A DNA stretch of 64,000 bases, taken from contig JAIOJX010000032.1 of the NCBI GenBank assembly GCA_022376925.1, positions 205,526,939 through 205,590,938 of the forward strand. The letters run 5' to 3'. The stretch is from Tragulus kanchil (taxonomy: Eukaryota > Chordata > Mammalia > Artiodactyla > Tragulidae). The notes beneath the pieces were generated by a model. It worked only from the letters and a program-made list of their open reading frames with translations, was not told the DNA's origin and searched no databases. How positions within the stretch are numbered: the stretch's first letter is position 1; each line of letters begins with the position of its first letter. The position numbers and the translations under genes were made by a program. Below, piece by piece: positions 37,655 to 49,721 of this stretch.

Positions 37655-39788
37655 AGTCAGGAGACCCTGGTTCAAGTGCTGGTGCTGCCAGTAGCCGGTC
37701 ATGTGACCCTGAGGAAACATCTCTCCTGCTTTGGGCCTCGGTTTCTTCAACTGTAATTGAAGGTACCAGCTGGCTGATCTCTCAGGGAGGCCCCTCCAGA
37801 GTTCACATTCGGTGGAGTCTGCAGTTCCTGGATCCACGCCCATCCCTTGTCTGTCTGCTCCTCAAATCAAAATCTTAGTGTTGACAGACAATTTTGAGTT
37901 CATCCAATAAAACCTTCTGTTTTATACATGAGGAAACTGATTCTGGAAAGGACCAGGGGCCTGACAGAGAGACACTGGGGTATAGGCAGGACCAGGTACT
38001 GAGTCTGTGCTCCCTGCTGTGACCTGACTTTGTCCTTTCAGGACAGCCTTGTTCCCAGGCTGCCCAGAACAGGTTGATGCTGGGCATGGTGGAGCCTTGG
38101 TCTTCAGGCAGTCAACTCAGGGCCACTGCTTTCTAAGCCCGTCTCAGAGGCCCATCACCCTGGACCAAAGCCAGGTCCAGAAATCTGAGCTCCAGCCCTC
38201 TCTGTGTTACCGACCAGAGCTACAGTGACCCCAGGCAAGTTACTATACCTCTTTGGCTTTACTGTTCTATGATTATATGCATCCCTTTGGACTGTGAGCT
38301 CTCAGGAATGAGGATGTATCTGTTGTTTTATTCCCAGGGCTTGGCTTCCAAAGTGAAATTGCTTAATTCAGATTTTCAAGAGAGAATCTTGTATATCCAG
38401 TAACCAGCAATGCATGCGTTTAAATCAGACCGTGAAAGTCTTACATCACTGATCAGCCAATGAAATGGCTGCTCTTGGGTCATGTGTTCATCCCTGATCC
38501 AATCAGCTGTGGCCTGGAGCTTTGCGTTGACAAATACAGTCGATCTATCTAGGCGCGATGCTTTAAAGGACTCCTATTACAGTGTCTTGTTGGTGAGGAA
38601 ACTGACTCAGAAATGTCACTTTAGCCAATGACACACAGCTGGTGAATGATCGTGCGAGTGATACTCCAGAGCCCAGTATATTTCCCACAACTTGGGAACC
38701 GACAGCAGAGTGAGGGCAGAGTCAGGAGACCCTGGTTCAAGTGCTGGTGCTGCCAGTAGCCGGTCATGTGACCCTGAGGAAACATCTCTCCTGCTTTGGG
38801 CCTCGGTTTCTTCAACTGTAATTGAAGGTACCAGCTGGCTGATCTCTCAGGGAGGCCCCTCCAGAGTTCACATTCGGTGGAGTCTGCAGTTCCTGGATCC
38901 ACGCCCATCCCTTGTCTGTCTGCTCCTCAAATCAAAATCTTAGTGTTGACAGACAATTTTGAGTTCATCCAATAAAACCTTCTGTTTTATACATGAGGAA
39001 ACTGATTCTGGAAAGGACCAGGGGCCTGACAGAGAGACACTGGGGTATAGGCAGGACCAGGTACTGAGTCTGTGCTCCCTGCTGTGACCTGACTTTGTCC
39101 TTTCAGGACAGCCTTGTTCCCAGGCTGCCCAGAACAGGTTGATGCTGGGCATGGTGGAGCCTTGGTCTTCAGGCAGTCAACTCAGGGCCACTGCTTTCTA
39201 AGCCCGTCTCAGAGGCCCATCACCCTGGACCAAAGCCAGGTCCAGAAATCTGAGCTCCAGCCCTCTCTGTGTTACCGACCAGAGCTACAGTGACCCCAGG
39301 CAAGTTACTATACCTCTTTGGCTTTACTGTTCTATGATTATATGCATCCCTTTGGACTGTGAGCTCTCAGGAATGAGGATGTATCTGTTGTTTTATTCCC
39401 AGGGCTTGGCTTCCAAAGTGAAATTGCTTAATTCAGATTTTCAAGAGAGAATCTTGTATATCCAGTAACCAGCAATGCATGCGTTTAAATCAGACCGTGA
39501 AAGTCTTACATCACTGATCAGCCAATGAAATGGCTGCTCTTGGGTCATGTGTTCATCCCTGATCCAATCAGCTGTGGCCTGGAGCTTTGCGTTGACAAAT
39601 ACAGTCGATCTATCTAGGCGCGATGCTTTAAAGGACTCCTATTACAGTGTCTTGTTGGTGAGGAAACTGACTCAGAAATGTCACTTTAGCCAAGGACACA
39701 CAGCTGGTGAATGATCGTGCCGAGTGATACTCCAGAGCCCAGTATATTTCCCACAACTTGGGAACCGACAGCAGAGTGAGGGCAGAGT
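37655..39788 (+). repeat. Tandem duplication 10, repeat distance 1,065 bp
   Basis: Copy A is 37655-38719 and copy B 38720-39788. It overlaps copy B of duplication 9 by 288 bases, so the segment first seen at 36541 occurs three times (36541, 37655, 38720). Differences are a T/G change and a one-base indel close to the right edge. Confidence 0.95.
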
Positions 39789-40692
39789 GAGGCACACAGG
39801 TTCAGTGGAGGGAGCAAGTTTTCTGGACTTGGCAGTGGTGTTCTGGGACATCTTCTTGGAAGAAGTGGGAGTTCTGAGATGGGAGCTAAAGGACAGACCG
39901 GGGAAGAGGGGTGGTGGAGAACATTCCAGGCGAAAAAAATGGTGTGAGCAGAGGAATCTGGGTCAGGAGACATGGGTGGAGAAGTGAGGGAGCTCTGTAT
40001 GAATGGGGCTGTGTTGAGTATGCACGGACAGGAAGGGAGGGGTGTGAACCCTACTTATGTGGGGGGCCCAGTAAGAAATTTGGGCTGGATTTGTGAGGTA
40101 CTGGGGAGCAACTGAAGATTGCTGAGCAGGTTTCAGCCAGACCTGTGGAGCCGGAAAAATGTATCATTGGTTGTTTGTAAGTCTGGTCTCTCTCACTGTT
40201 GTCTTTGGGCAGAGACAGGGAGGAGCAGAGTGGAGCCTAAGAGGTGCAGGTGGCACCAGTGTCTTCAGGCCAGGATCTGAGGAGGAGTGAGAAGAGAGTG
40301 GGTGGTGGCCAGGGCTTCACGACTGGAGGTGGAGGGTGAGGAGAAGAAGGAGGAGCCGGAGACGCCCCTCCTTCCTCTCCTGGCCATCAGCCTCCTCCGG
40401 CCTGAGGTCTAGTCTGGTGAGGCAGAGCACAGAGCATGCCTCTGCTGTCTGTGTGAGTTCCTGAGGAGTGAGATCTTTAATTTTTGTCTGCTGAGTCCCG
40501 ATGGGCGAGGGGCCAGCCTGTGTTACAACCTCCCAGAGGCCCCTGGGCCAAGGCACTCAGACCAGAGTGGACAGAAACAAGGAATGAGTCATGCAGACCG
40601 GCTGGGGCCCACTGGGATCTGGCCGCATCTCCTTCTAACCCCTAGCCTGGTGTCTGTACCATGTCCTGGGGAGTCTGGGCCTGTCCCTGAGG
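39789..40692. other. Intergenic, no assigned feature
   Basis: Purine-rich sequence with a possible ancient repeat remnant at about 39840-40150. No exon or recognisable RNA. Confidence 0.4.
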
Positions 40693-42903
40693 CCTTGGGG
40701 TTCTAGAGAGAGGGAGAGAGTCACCAGGGAAAGCCTCGTTGAGTATCTCTATTCTCAACATATAATCCAGGGCCAAATGAACATTTGAGGGTGGTGGCAG
40801 AAGGTGTCGTCCTTCTTTCTTTGTCTTGATGCTGAAGGATGAGCTGCTAGGCCCTTATTCTGGGAACGATCCTACAGCAGCCCCTGTCCCCTCAAACTCC
40901 TATCCCTTGGGGTGTGACGGACGCCACTGTGTTCCATCAGGAAGCCAAGGTGGGGACAGGCTGGGAGACCCCAACAGCAGCCAAGGAAATTTGCTTCCTC
41001 CTCAGCTTGTCCTCAAATTCCTGCCCACCATTCCAGAATCCAGGATAGGGCTGCATTGTCCTTCAGGTTACAGGGCTTTTTTTCTGAGAATTTGGAGAGG
41101 GTAATACAGCGTGTGATCTATTCCCACATGAATACCCCCTGGCTTCCAGGAGAGCACCTGAGGCCTCTGTAGTCTTACTGATGTTGTTGCCCAGTCACTA
41201 GTGATGTTTGACTCTTTGGAACGCTATGGACTGCAGCACACTAGACTCCCCTGTCCTTCACCATCTCCTGGAGTTTGCTCAAAGTCATGTGCCTTGAGTC
41301 AGTGATGCCATCCAACAATCTCATCCTCTGTTGCCCCCTTCTCCTGCTGCTTTCAATCCTTCCCAGCATCAGGGCCTTTTCTAATAAGTTGGCTCTTTAT
41401 GCCAGGTGGCCAAAGTATTGAGGCTTTAGTTTCAGCGTAAGTTCTTCCGATGAACATTCAGGGTTGATTTTCTTTAGGGTTGACTGATGGTTTTACTGGG
41501 GGGAGTTAAAAGAAGGAGGCCTTCCAGACTGCTCACATCATTTTCTTACTCATGTCTTCAGAGACGCTGCTTAGAGAGAAGTCATGCTTCTGCCCCTCAG
41601 AATTTCTAGAGCAGGGGGCCCCAATCCCTGGACCTCAGACTGATATGGTCCATGAGCTGGTAGGAACCGGACCGCCCAGCAGAAGTAAGAGAAGCTTGTC
41701 TGTTGCTCCTCCTGGCTCCCCACTGGTCACATGACCACCTGAACCACCCTCCCAGCCCGAAGTCCATGGAGAAATTATCTTCCACAAAACTGGTCCCCTT
41801 GGGCCTCTAGAGAGAGGGAGAGAGTCACCAGGGAAAGCCTCGTTGAGTATCTCTATTCTCAACATATAATCCAGGGCCAAATGAACATTTGAGGGTGGTG
41901 GCAGAAGGTGTCGTCCTTCTTTCTTTGTCTTGATGCTGAAGGATGAGCTGCTAGGCCCTTATTCTGGGAACGATCCTACAGCAGCCCCTGTCCCCTCAAA
42001 CTCCTATCCCTTGGGGTGTGACGGACGCCACTGTGTTCCATCAGGAAGCCAAGGTGGGGACAGGCTGGGAGACCCCAACAGCAGCCAAGGAAATTTGCTT
42101 CCTCCTCAGCTTGTCCTCAAATTCCTGCCCACCATTCCAGAATCCAGGATAGGGCTGCATTGTCCTTCAGGTTACAGGGCTTTTTTTCTGAGAATTTGGA
42201 GAGGGTAATACAGCGTGTGATCTATTCCCACATGAATACCCCCTGGCTTCCAGGAGAGCACCTGAGGCCTCTGTAGTCTTACTGATGTTGTTGCCCAGTC
42301 ACTAGTGATGTTTGACTCTTTGGAACGCTATGGACTGCAGCACACTAGACTCCCCTGTCCTTCACCATCTCCTGGAGTTTGCTCAAAGTCATGTGCCTTG
42401 AGTCAGTGATGCCATCCAACAATCTCATCCTCTGTTGCCCCCTTCTCCTGCTGCTTTCAATCCTTCCCAGCATCAGGGCCTTTTCTAATAAGTTGGCTCT
42501 TTATGCCAGGTGGCCAAAGTATTGAGGCTTTAGTTTCAGCGTAAGTTCTTCCGATGAACATTCAGGGTTGATTTTCTTTAGGGTTGACTGATGGTTTTAC
42601 TGGGGGGAGTTAAAAGAAGGAGGCCTTCCAGACTGCTCACATCATTTTCTTACTCATGTCTTCAGAGACGCTGCTTAGAGAGAAGTCATGCTTCTGCCCC
42701 TCAGAATTTCTAGAGCAGGGGGCCCCAATCCCTGGACCTCAGACTGATATGGTCCATGAGCTGGTAGGAACCGGACCGCCCAGCAGAAGTAAGAGAAGCT
42801 TGTCTGTTGCTCCTCCTGGCTCCCCACTGGTCACATGACCACCTGAACCACCCCCTCCCAGCCCGAAGTCCATGGAGAAATTATCTTCCACAAAACTGGT
42901 CCC
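40693..42903 (+). repeat. Tandem duplication 11, repeat distance 1,104 bp
   Basis: Copy A is about 40693-41797 and copy B 41797-42903, abutting. The right end of copy A cuts a hAT-like element after GGTCCC; the same element is complete only across the right end of copy B (to about 42940). Each copy also holds a BovB fragment. Copy B has two extra C's in a C-run near 42855. Confidence 0.95.
41175..41500 (-). mobile_element. BovB LINE 3' fragment
   Basis: GTTGTTGCCCAGTCACTAGT, CTATGGACTGCAGCACACTA, GAGTTTGCTCAAAGTCATG and GGTGGCCAAAGTATTGAGGC are the inverted BovB 3' region. Repeated at about 42279-42604. Confidence 0.85.
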
Positions 42904-42941
42904 TGGTGCCAGAAAGGTTGGGGACCACTGTACTAGAGAAT
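42714..42941. mobile_element. MER1-like hAT DNA transposon remnant
   Basis: Terminal inverted repeats CAGGGGGCCCCAATCCC and GGTTGGGGACCACTG bound about 225 bp, with GGTAGGAACCGGACCGCCCA inside. A second copy at 41610-41797 lacks its right end because duplication 11 stops there. Confidence 0.65.
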
Positions 42942-43129
42942 CCCAGTCCTGTCAGGGCTGAAGGAATTTATGCAGATAAATAAGAAATGGGGTCTGAACT
43001 TTAGCTAAATGCATGAAGCTTTCAGATCAGCCCACCCTTGTATCAGGGATTGGAAGCAAAGGGAAACAGTGAACTCAGTGATTTTGAAGAGCTGCCCACT
43101 TCACATCATTGCAGGACATCCTGGAGCGA

Positions 43130-43290
43130 GCGCAGTGTGCTGTAGTGGAAACAGCACGGACTTTGGAGCCGGTCAGACTCTTTAGTTAAATCCTGGCTCG
43201 ACTCCTGGCTGTATGACCTTGAGCAAGAGACTTCACCCCTCTGGGTTTGTGAAATGGGAATTACAATGCCTACCACCCAGGGCCACGGGG
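43130..43290 (+). mobile_element. MIR remnant
   Basis: GGACTTTGGAGCCGGTCAGA, AAATCCTGGCTCGACTCC, GTATGACCTTGAGCAAG and TGAAATGGGAATTACAATGC follow the MIR order closely. Confidence 0.75.
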
Positions 43291-43709
43291 ATGCTCTGTG
43301 TCACTTCTCTTTTCCCTAAGAGAGCAGTTGAGGATTGAGATGAACCTTACTCCGCAATGGAAAATGACTCGATGTGGGGTCAGCTCATTCCCTTCTTTCT
43401 CTTTGGTGAGCAGGAATTGAATGTGCCGAAACTCACCATGATGACTTCTGTTTGCCCTTGACCTGAAATAGACCCCTGGTTGTAAACAGGCCTGAGGATG
43501 GTGGGGTGGGCTTGACAGGGACCAGCTCGTGACAGCGACTTCATGTGACCATCAGCACACAGCCCCGCCCCCCACCACAGCACAAAGAGCTGTGAATGCT
43601 TCCGGTTCCCAGAAAGCTGCAGCTGGAGATGCGATTCCAGAGACCTGTTGTTCAGAAAGCTGGCATTTGTAGTGTCGGGCACCAGAAAAACTGGGAGGGA
43701 CTCCTAGTG

Positions 43710-43870
43710 TAGCCGCGTACTTGCTTTGTGATTCATTTTACTTCTCTGAGCCTGCATTTCCTCATCTGCTGGAGGAGGACATAACAGTACTTCTTACCAG
43801 GATTAAAGGAGAATGACTGGAAGAGACTTAGAACAGTGCCTGGTACCTTTTAAACGCTCCAGAAATATCA
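43710..43870 (+). mobile_element. MIR remnant
   Basis: CTCTGAGCCTGCATTTCCTC, AGGATTAAAGGAGAATGAC and AGAACAGTGCCTGGTACC follow the MIR 3' half. Confidence 0.65.
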
Positions 43871-46800
43871 GCTGGCAAATGAAGTAGCCGTAATTGACCC
43901 TTTCCCATCCCAGGGTTGATAGGGCAGGTTATGGTGGGGGTGGCAAGAAATGCATCACTATCTCTATTTTCAGATGGGAAAATAGAAGCCAAGCATAGCT
44001 GAGAACTGAGCTCACGGAAGACAGAAACATTCACGTGTGTCTGGAGGGGACAGCATTGGCAGACCAGAGCAGGGTGGTTGTGAGTACTGGGGAGGTCACA
44101 GTGTCTGAGGTGGCGAGGAGGCCTTGGAGGCCTCGTGCAGGAGGGAGCTGGGGCCTTCTCACGCAGCCTTCACCATCCAGACTAGAGGCCCAGGCTGCGC
44201 TGTGCAGGGTCCCAGCTGCCCCAGTCTCTGGACAAAGACATCTGAGCCTGTGAGCTGCTCCCATCTGGAAGGCTGGGGGCCCAATCAACCTTTCTTCAGC
44301 TGTTCCGCCCACCTATTAACCAGGAAATGTGTTATTTGTTCTGAGCAGAGGAACAAGCTCTCCTGGAGAGAGGAATTCAGAACTGGAGGTCCAGTCACTT
44401 CCAAGGAAGAAAAATCCCTGGAATCCTGTCGAGAGTCTGGGTCTCAGCGAAGAGAACAGTAATTCGGTCCTCGTTTTTGGTCTTTATTTACCAAATTAGT
44501 TCAGGTTCTGGTAGCTCTCTGGCCGCCAGCATTATTCCAACAAGACACAAGAAAGCAATTCAGTTGCCCCACGACTAGCAGATGGCCCTCTCCCTCGTGG
44601 TGCACGTGTTCCAGCAAACCTCTCCCCTCTGGAATCTTTCTATCAACCCCTTGGGACTCTGTCTGCAGGGCTTTCCAGAGATAATTCCTTTCCCCAAACC
44701 CAAGAGATGGGTTAGGAGGCCTAGCATCGCTTTGTGCCTCTTTAGGGAGAAAGTGGGAACCGGGGATAAGGAAGTGACACTCGGAGATCTTGCTGGAAAC
44801 AATTTCCCTTCTTTCACTGAGCAGGGAGGATAGAGGAAGACAGAAAATTCTGCTATCTCCACATCCCCTGGGAGCCGAGTAGTGGCCTCGCCCACGGGAA
44901 GAGGCTGGGGGATATCCATTGGAAGGTCTCAGGTGGGGACAGCTGCAGAAATGAGGGAAAGGTATCATTTCCATTGTCAGGAGGGCTACTGAGGCTCAAG
45001 CCTCAGGTTGAAGGCAAGACTGGACTCAGGTGGAAGATAACGAAGGTTGGATAACCCTGCTGCTTATTAGCTGTGTGATGGTGAGCAAGCCAGTAGCTCT
45101 TCCCAGCCTCAGTTTCCTCCCTTTTGTACCCGGAAATGACAACACCTCCTTTCTTTCGTTCAATGAGCCAATTTAAGTGCATACTTAGCACATAACTTTC
45201 AGCAGCTTCAGAAAGGAAAAACAAACAAAAGCTCAGCTGTTTACGGGGTTGGAGATTCTGAAAAGCTGTATTAACAGATTCCAACGGTTACAGGGAAAGG
45301 GAGCGATGGGCAGTGAGAGGGAGGCCGGACAGGAAGATGCCCTGGGTAGGGCGAACAGGAGATGCCAGTCTTTATCGTAGACTGGCCTGGCTGTGGACCC
45401 CCAGGAGAACAGGGTGGGAATTTCCAAGGACCACTTGTACTAACCAAGGAGTGGGAGGGGCGCCTAGTGGTGAGCAAAGCGTCTGTGCGAGGGTTTTGGC
45501 TGAGGTGAGCAGTGAGAGACTGAATGGGCGGCAGGCTTCCAGAAGTGCAGACGGAGGAGACGGAGCAGTAATAATGACTTGGACACATGGGAGGAAAAAA
45601 TAGCTCAGGGACGAAGAGGATGCCAAGGTTTCTGGCCTTGGGAGGCTCATGGGGACCTGAGGTGAGCGCTGAAGGATGAAGAGGAGAGATCCTAAAGGAA
45701 CCGGGCAGGTAGTGGGGTGAGGAAGGGAACCCAGAACTAGAGAAGTGGGTGGATAACGGGCCAAGGGGTGGGACGTGTGGAGCTGAGGCTTTCCCGTAGC
45801 TGTGAAGGAGCAGTCTCAGGGGGAGAGCTGAGCATTCTGGGAACTGAGATGGCATTTCTCCCATCATGCAAGTGCAGAATGAATTCCTACAGGTAGCAAG
45901 CACTTGAACCAGAAGCCACCACCAGGAACTCAGTTTTTCTCTCTGAAAATGGGTCTAATGAGACTAGCCCTCCCTACTTGATGGAATTCTCCTATTGTTA
46001 AGTTAGCCATCCACTGACTATTTCCTAGCTGTTTGTTAGGGGCAAGCACTGTTCAAGGTTCGAAGGAAACAGTGGTGAGCCAAGCAAAATATCTATTCCT
46101 TTAGAGCTATCACTGTGGCTGGGGATGTCGGACAATACTTTTACAGGTTGTTGAACAGCATTTTTCCTGTGGGCTTCACGTTTTTGTTGAAGCTGCAAAG
46201 GCTGGAACAATACGACTACATAGTCTCACGTGCCAAAGAGAAGCACTAGGCATCTTAACAAAAGGCAGAACCAGTTCAGTAACCATTAGCACATATCCCT
46301 GGAGCCCAGTCTATAAATAAAGAGGGACTAACGGGTGCATTAGTAAACAGGGCTGAGATTTCCCCTGAGGGTCTCCCCAAGCAAACCAAGTGAAAAAACC
46401 AGTCCTAGAGACTGGAGGCCTCCAAAGAAGAAGAAACTAGCATGAATCCCCGTAACTCTGCCTCCTATGCTAGCTGAGGTGCTAGGAGCTGTGAGCACCC
46501 CCAAGGCGCCAAAGCACAGCCAGAAAGTTCTTGGGAGAATCCAACCTATGTCTTTAGGAATTGGGGATGTACTTAAATGAAGAGACTAGTGTGCACCTCC
46601 TGTCTGGAGAACGCTGACTGTGGAGCCTGGTGGGAGTGGCTCTTGTAACAAGATGAGATGCAGCCAATTCAGCACTGGTTTGTTGGCAGGGACAGGAAAA
46701 GTCCCGTGGCGGCTATGGGACAGAGGGAAGTGGTCCAGAGAGTGCTTTGCTATGGTAGTGCAGGGCGGAGATCCTGCAGAGAGCTTCCCAAGAACCCACA

Positions 46801-47337
46801 GATGTGCCCGTGAACAAGCCCGAGCTTGGCACCTGCCAGCCTAGGACACCTGTCACATAGAACTTTACCACTTTTCCTCTAACATCTCTCCCCCAACCCT
46901 GATCTGGAGAAGCTGCTGCAGAAAAGGAAGGTCAGAAAATGAGACCACACCCCACTCTCCCCAGTACTGGGTCTTGAGCCAGGGGACAGGCCCTTAGCAG
47001 GAGAGGAGAGGTATTGAATTGGATACGAGATTGCTTAAATTGGATGAGGTTTTGATTTGGACAGGACCAAACTTTTTAGTGCCTGAAAAATTGGTCTTAA
47101 TTATAGAAATGAAACTGTGCTTGTGACTGGTGGGGATGGGCAGACAAGGACTCTGCTTGAGATGTCACTAAGGGTGAGGAAGAGAAATTCACCACAGTAT
47201 AGCTGAAGGCAGTGTGGGGAGGAAAACAGAGCTATTCCAGCTCATTCAATAAATCCAGGTAAATGAACCATTTCAACTAGTCTAGAGAAATGAAGATGAA
47301 ATAGGGTGATATATGAGAAAGTGATGACTTGGGTGTG

Positions 47338-47495
47338 GGTTGGGTTTGATCCCTGGGTTGGGAAGATTCCCTGGAAAAGGGAACAGCTACCCACTCCAGT
47401 ATTCTTGCCTAGAGAATTCTATGGACAGAGGCACCTGGCAGGGTACCATCCCTGGGATCACAAAGAGTCGGACACGACTGAGCAACTAACACTTA
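47338..47495 (+). mobile_element. Bov-tA SINE fragment
   Basis: GGTTTGATCCCTGGGTTGGG through CACTCCAGTATTCTTGCC to GAGTCGGACACGACTGAGCA; the tRNA head is missing. Confidence 0.85.
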
Positions 47496-48891
47496 CTTTT
47501 CACTTCTCTGGGAATGGGAAGGCTGTTGCTCTAGGTTAGGGGGTCAGGGATGGCCGCTGCAGTAGGTGATATTTGAGCTGAGAGGTAAAATGATGAGGAG
47601 CGGGTCCTGTAAAGCATCTTAGAGATGAGCGTTTCAGGGAGAGGTGAGTGAGCATTAACTTAGCCTGTTCAAGGAGCAGAGAGGAGGCCAACACAGCTGC
47701 AGTGTGGTGAGTGCTTCAGCCTGAGGCAAGATAGATGGGAGAGAGAGCCAGTCCTACAGGGCTTTGGGGGCCAGGCTCGAGAGTTGAGGCTGAATTTCAA
47801 CATTAGATCTTGAGTGGGTCTGTCCTTTGTGTGGTGTGGGATGTTATAAACATATGTCTTCCTGGCTGCTGGTCTCTCTGCCTCTCTGGAAGCAGTGGAT
47901 GCGGAAATGCAGGAGGCAGGGGCAGCCATGGTTACCAGGCCTTAGATTTTAGGGCAGGGGACCATGGAGGTGAGTGACGAGCTGATCGTTGGGGGTACTA
48001 AGATGGGCGGCCATTGGTATTCTAGCACCCCGCCCTCGCCCTGCCAGCACAGAAGATGGGTGCGCACAAGTGGAGTCAGTCCGAAGCATTGTTGGAGGAG
48101 TCAGGGACTGGATGGAAGTCTAGGGCATGGATCTGAGCCCCAGCCTGCAGGACTGGATTTCATTCATCTCTGACACACACGCTGTCTCCTTCAGTGTCCT
48201 TATTCCAGATCTTCCATGTTTATTCCTCTGCGAAAAAGAGGACACCTCCTGCGGGATCCGCCGCCATCACCGCCTCTGGCCTAGGCTCGACCCTGAGGCA
48301 ACAGAAAGGGAATAAAGATCAAGGAGCGCAGGCGGCTGGCAGTGGCCGGTCTTCACAAGCCGCAGGACAGCCAAGGACGCGGCCAAGTCCACCAGAGGGC
48401 GCCCGCCTCCAGGCGACCCTCCGTCGCGGAGCCAGACAAGCTGCTCGGCGCTGCCCCAGCTCTGGTCGCACCCCTGGCCGAAGCCCCCAGTGGCTCGGGC
48501 GGGCAGCCAAGGGTCCGGGGCCTTCGGGTCCGATCTCTGTCACGCCGTTCTTGGTACCTCTCCTGATCTCCTTCAGACCTTCGAGGCTGCAGCCTTGGTC
48601 TTCCAACCGGGAGTTTGTCCCCGAGGTCAGGGGCGGGAGATACATTCTGGACAGGTCAGCAGTTCAGCTTGTCCAGGACAGCAGAAAGGTGGCTCGGGTG
48701 TCCCCATCCCGACACTTGTCCTCTCGCCTGCCAGCCTTCGGGTCGGCCCTGCGCCGCCCCCAGCTCCTCACGGGTTAACCCCCCTCGCCGCCCGCTGACT
48801 TCCCGGTGCCAAAGTGGGTGTTGCTGGAATTCCTCTCTCCCTCTCCCGTAATAAGGGGGCTGAGCTGTCCCTCCGAGGAGGGGGCATGGTG

Positions 48892-48902
48892 TGGATAAAA
48901 GA
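48892..48902 (+). promoter_or_regulatory. Possible TATA-like element of LTBP2
   Basis: An A/T-rich GGATAAAAGAG stands out in GC-rich sequence about 350 bp before the LTBP2 ATG. A start site 25-30 bp downstream would give a 5' UTR of roughly 300-320 bases. A second A/T patch (CCAAAAATAAAA, about 48927-48938) lies just after it. Both are motif matches only. Confidence 0.3.
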
Positions 48903-48924
48903 GACGAAAAATCAGGGGGAGGTT

Positions 48925-49242
48925 TCCAAAAATAAAACCCTCCAGTTCTCCTTCAGAAGGCTGCAGTGACCGGGAGAAGGCGCGAAGGTGCAACGGCGGT
49001 GCGCGCCGAGCTGGAGACGGAGCGCGGCCTCCCGGCTCAGTGCGCGCAACTCCCGGCCGCTCCCGCCGCCTGGCTCCCGCTCCAGGGAGAGCCTGGCCCG
49101 CAGTCTGAGTCGGGGCCCCCTAGACGGGGAGAGGCGGGCCACCAGCAAGGGACCAGAGCGCAGGCAGCGGGCGGCCAGGCGCACCGACTCCGAGCCTCGG
49201 GGCAGTTCCTCGCGCGCGCAGCTTTCCAGGAGCCCTGGCGCC
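48925..49242 (+). other. LTBP2: LTBP2 5' untranslated region (approximate)
   Basis: GC-rich sequence between the TATA-like element and the ATG. It contains an in-frame TGA at 48967 and no AUG between that stop and 49243, so initiation at 49243 is unambiguous. The 5' limit is inferred. Confidence 0.45.
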
Positions 49243-49721
49243 ATGAGGCCCCCAACTACCTCTCGCTGCCCCGGGCGCACCCTGCGGAACCCCTGGAGGG
49301 GCTTCTGGCCTCTCACCCTGGCTCTCTTCGTGGGCATGGGTCATGCTCAGAGGGACCCGGTGGGAAGATTCGAGCCGACTGGAAGGGACTCGAGTCGGCT
49401 GCGACGCCCCGGGGGCGGCCACTCTGTAGGGGCTACAGCCAAGGTGTACAGTCTGTTCCGGGAGCAAGACGCGCCGGTCCGGGGTTTGCCGCCCGCGGAG
49501 CTGGTCCAGCCTGGCTGGGGGAGCCCCAGGAGGCCCACCGAGGCGGAGGCCAGGAGGCCGCCCCGCGCGCAGCAGCCGCGGAGAGTCCAGCCACCTGCGC
49601 AGTCTTGGAGAAGCCGGCCCTCTGGCCAGCAGCAACCCGCATCCCGGGCCCGGGCCGCCCCGGCTCACCCGCGCCTCGGGACGGTGCAGCGGCCGCGGGC
49701 GGCGCGAGGACGACTTACGGG
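49243..49721 (+). CDS. LTBP2: LTBP2 exon 1, coding part (signal peptide and basic N-terminal region)
   Basis: This is the first coding exon of latent TGF-beta binding protein 2, a secreted glycoprotein of fibrillin microfibrils in elastic tissue and the ciliary zonule. It encodes 159 whole codons plus two bases. The protein starts [20 protein letters not shown], has a hydrophobic signal core ([15 protein letters not shown], cleavage probably just before QRDP), then a basic Arg/Pro-rich stretch with [13 protein letters not shown] and [15 protein letters not shown], which I recognise as LTBP2. The ATG at 49243 is the first AUG after an in-frame TGA at 48967 and has G at -3. The exon ends ACG GG before a GTGAGC donor; joined to exon 2 at 60772 it reads L-T-G-R-N-V-C-G-G, the expected LTBP2 junction. 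A second, altered copy lies about 1.09 kb downstream. Identity is by remembered family sequence; no database was searched. Confidence 0.95.

Larger units (their letters stand above)
35712..37942 (+). repeat. Tandem duplication 9, repeat distance 1,107-1,114 bp
   Basis: Copy A is 35712-36828 and copy B 36826-37942, sharing ATT at the junction. B lacks 7 bases within its first 25 bases. The (TG)n tracts are the same length, but the purine tract after them is 7 bases longer in B, as expected of two alleles. Each copy contains a CHR-type SINE fragment in - orientation. Confidence 0.95.
42942..48249. other. Intergenic, mostly unassigned, free of the 1.1-kb duplications
   Basis: It contains MIR remnants (about 43130-43290, 43710-43870, 45055-45190) and one Bov-tA fragment. 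The longest open frame (45271-45903, -) is Ser/Pro-rich with no family signature. This is the longest stretch left of 58.8 kb without a tandem duplication. Confidence 0.5.

Noticed and set aside
45271..45903. 210-codon - strand open frame
   Set aside because: Ser/Pro-rich with no family match that I recognise; no supporting context.
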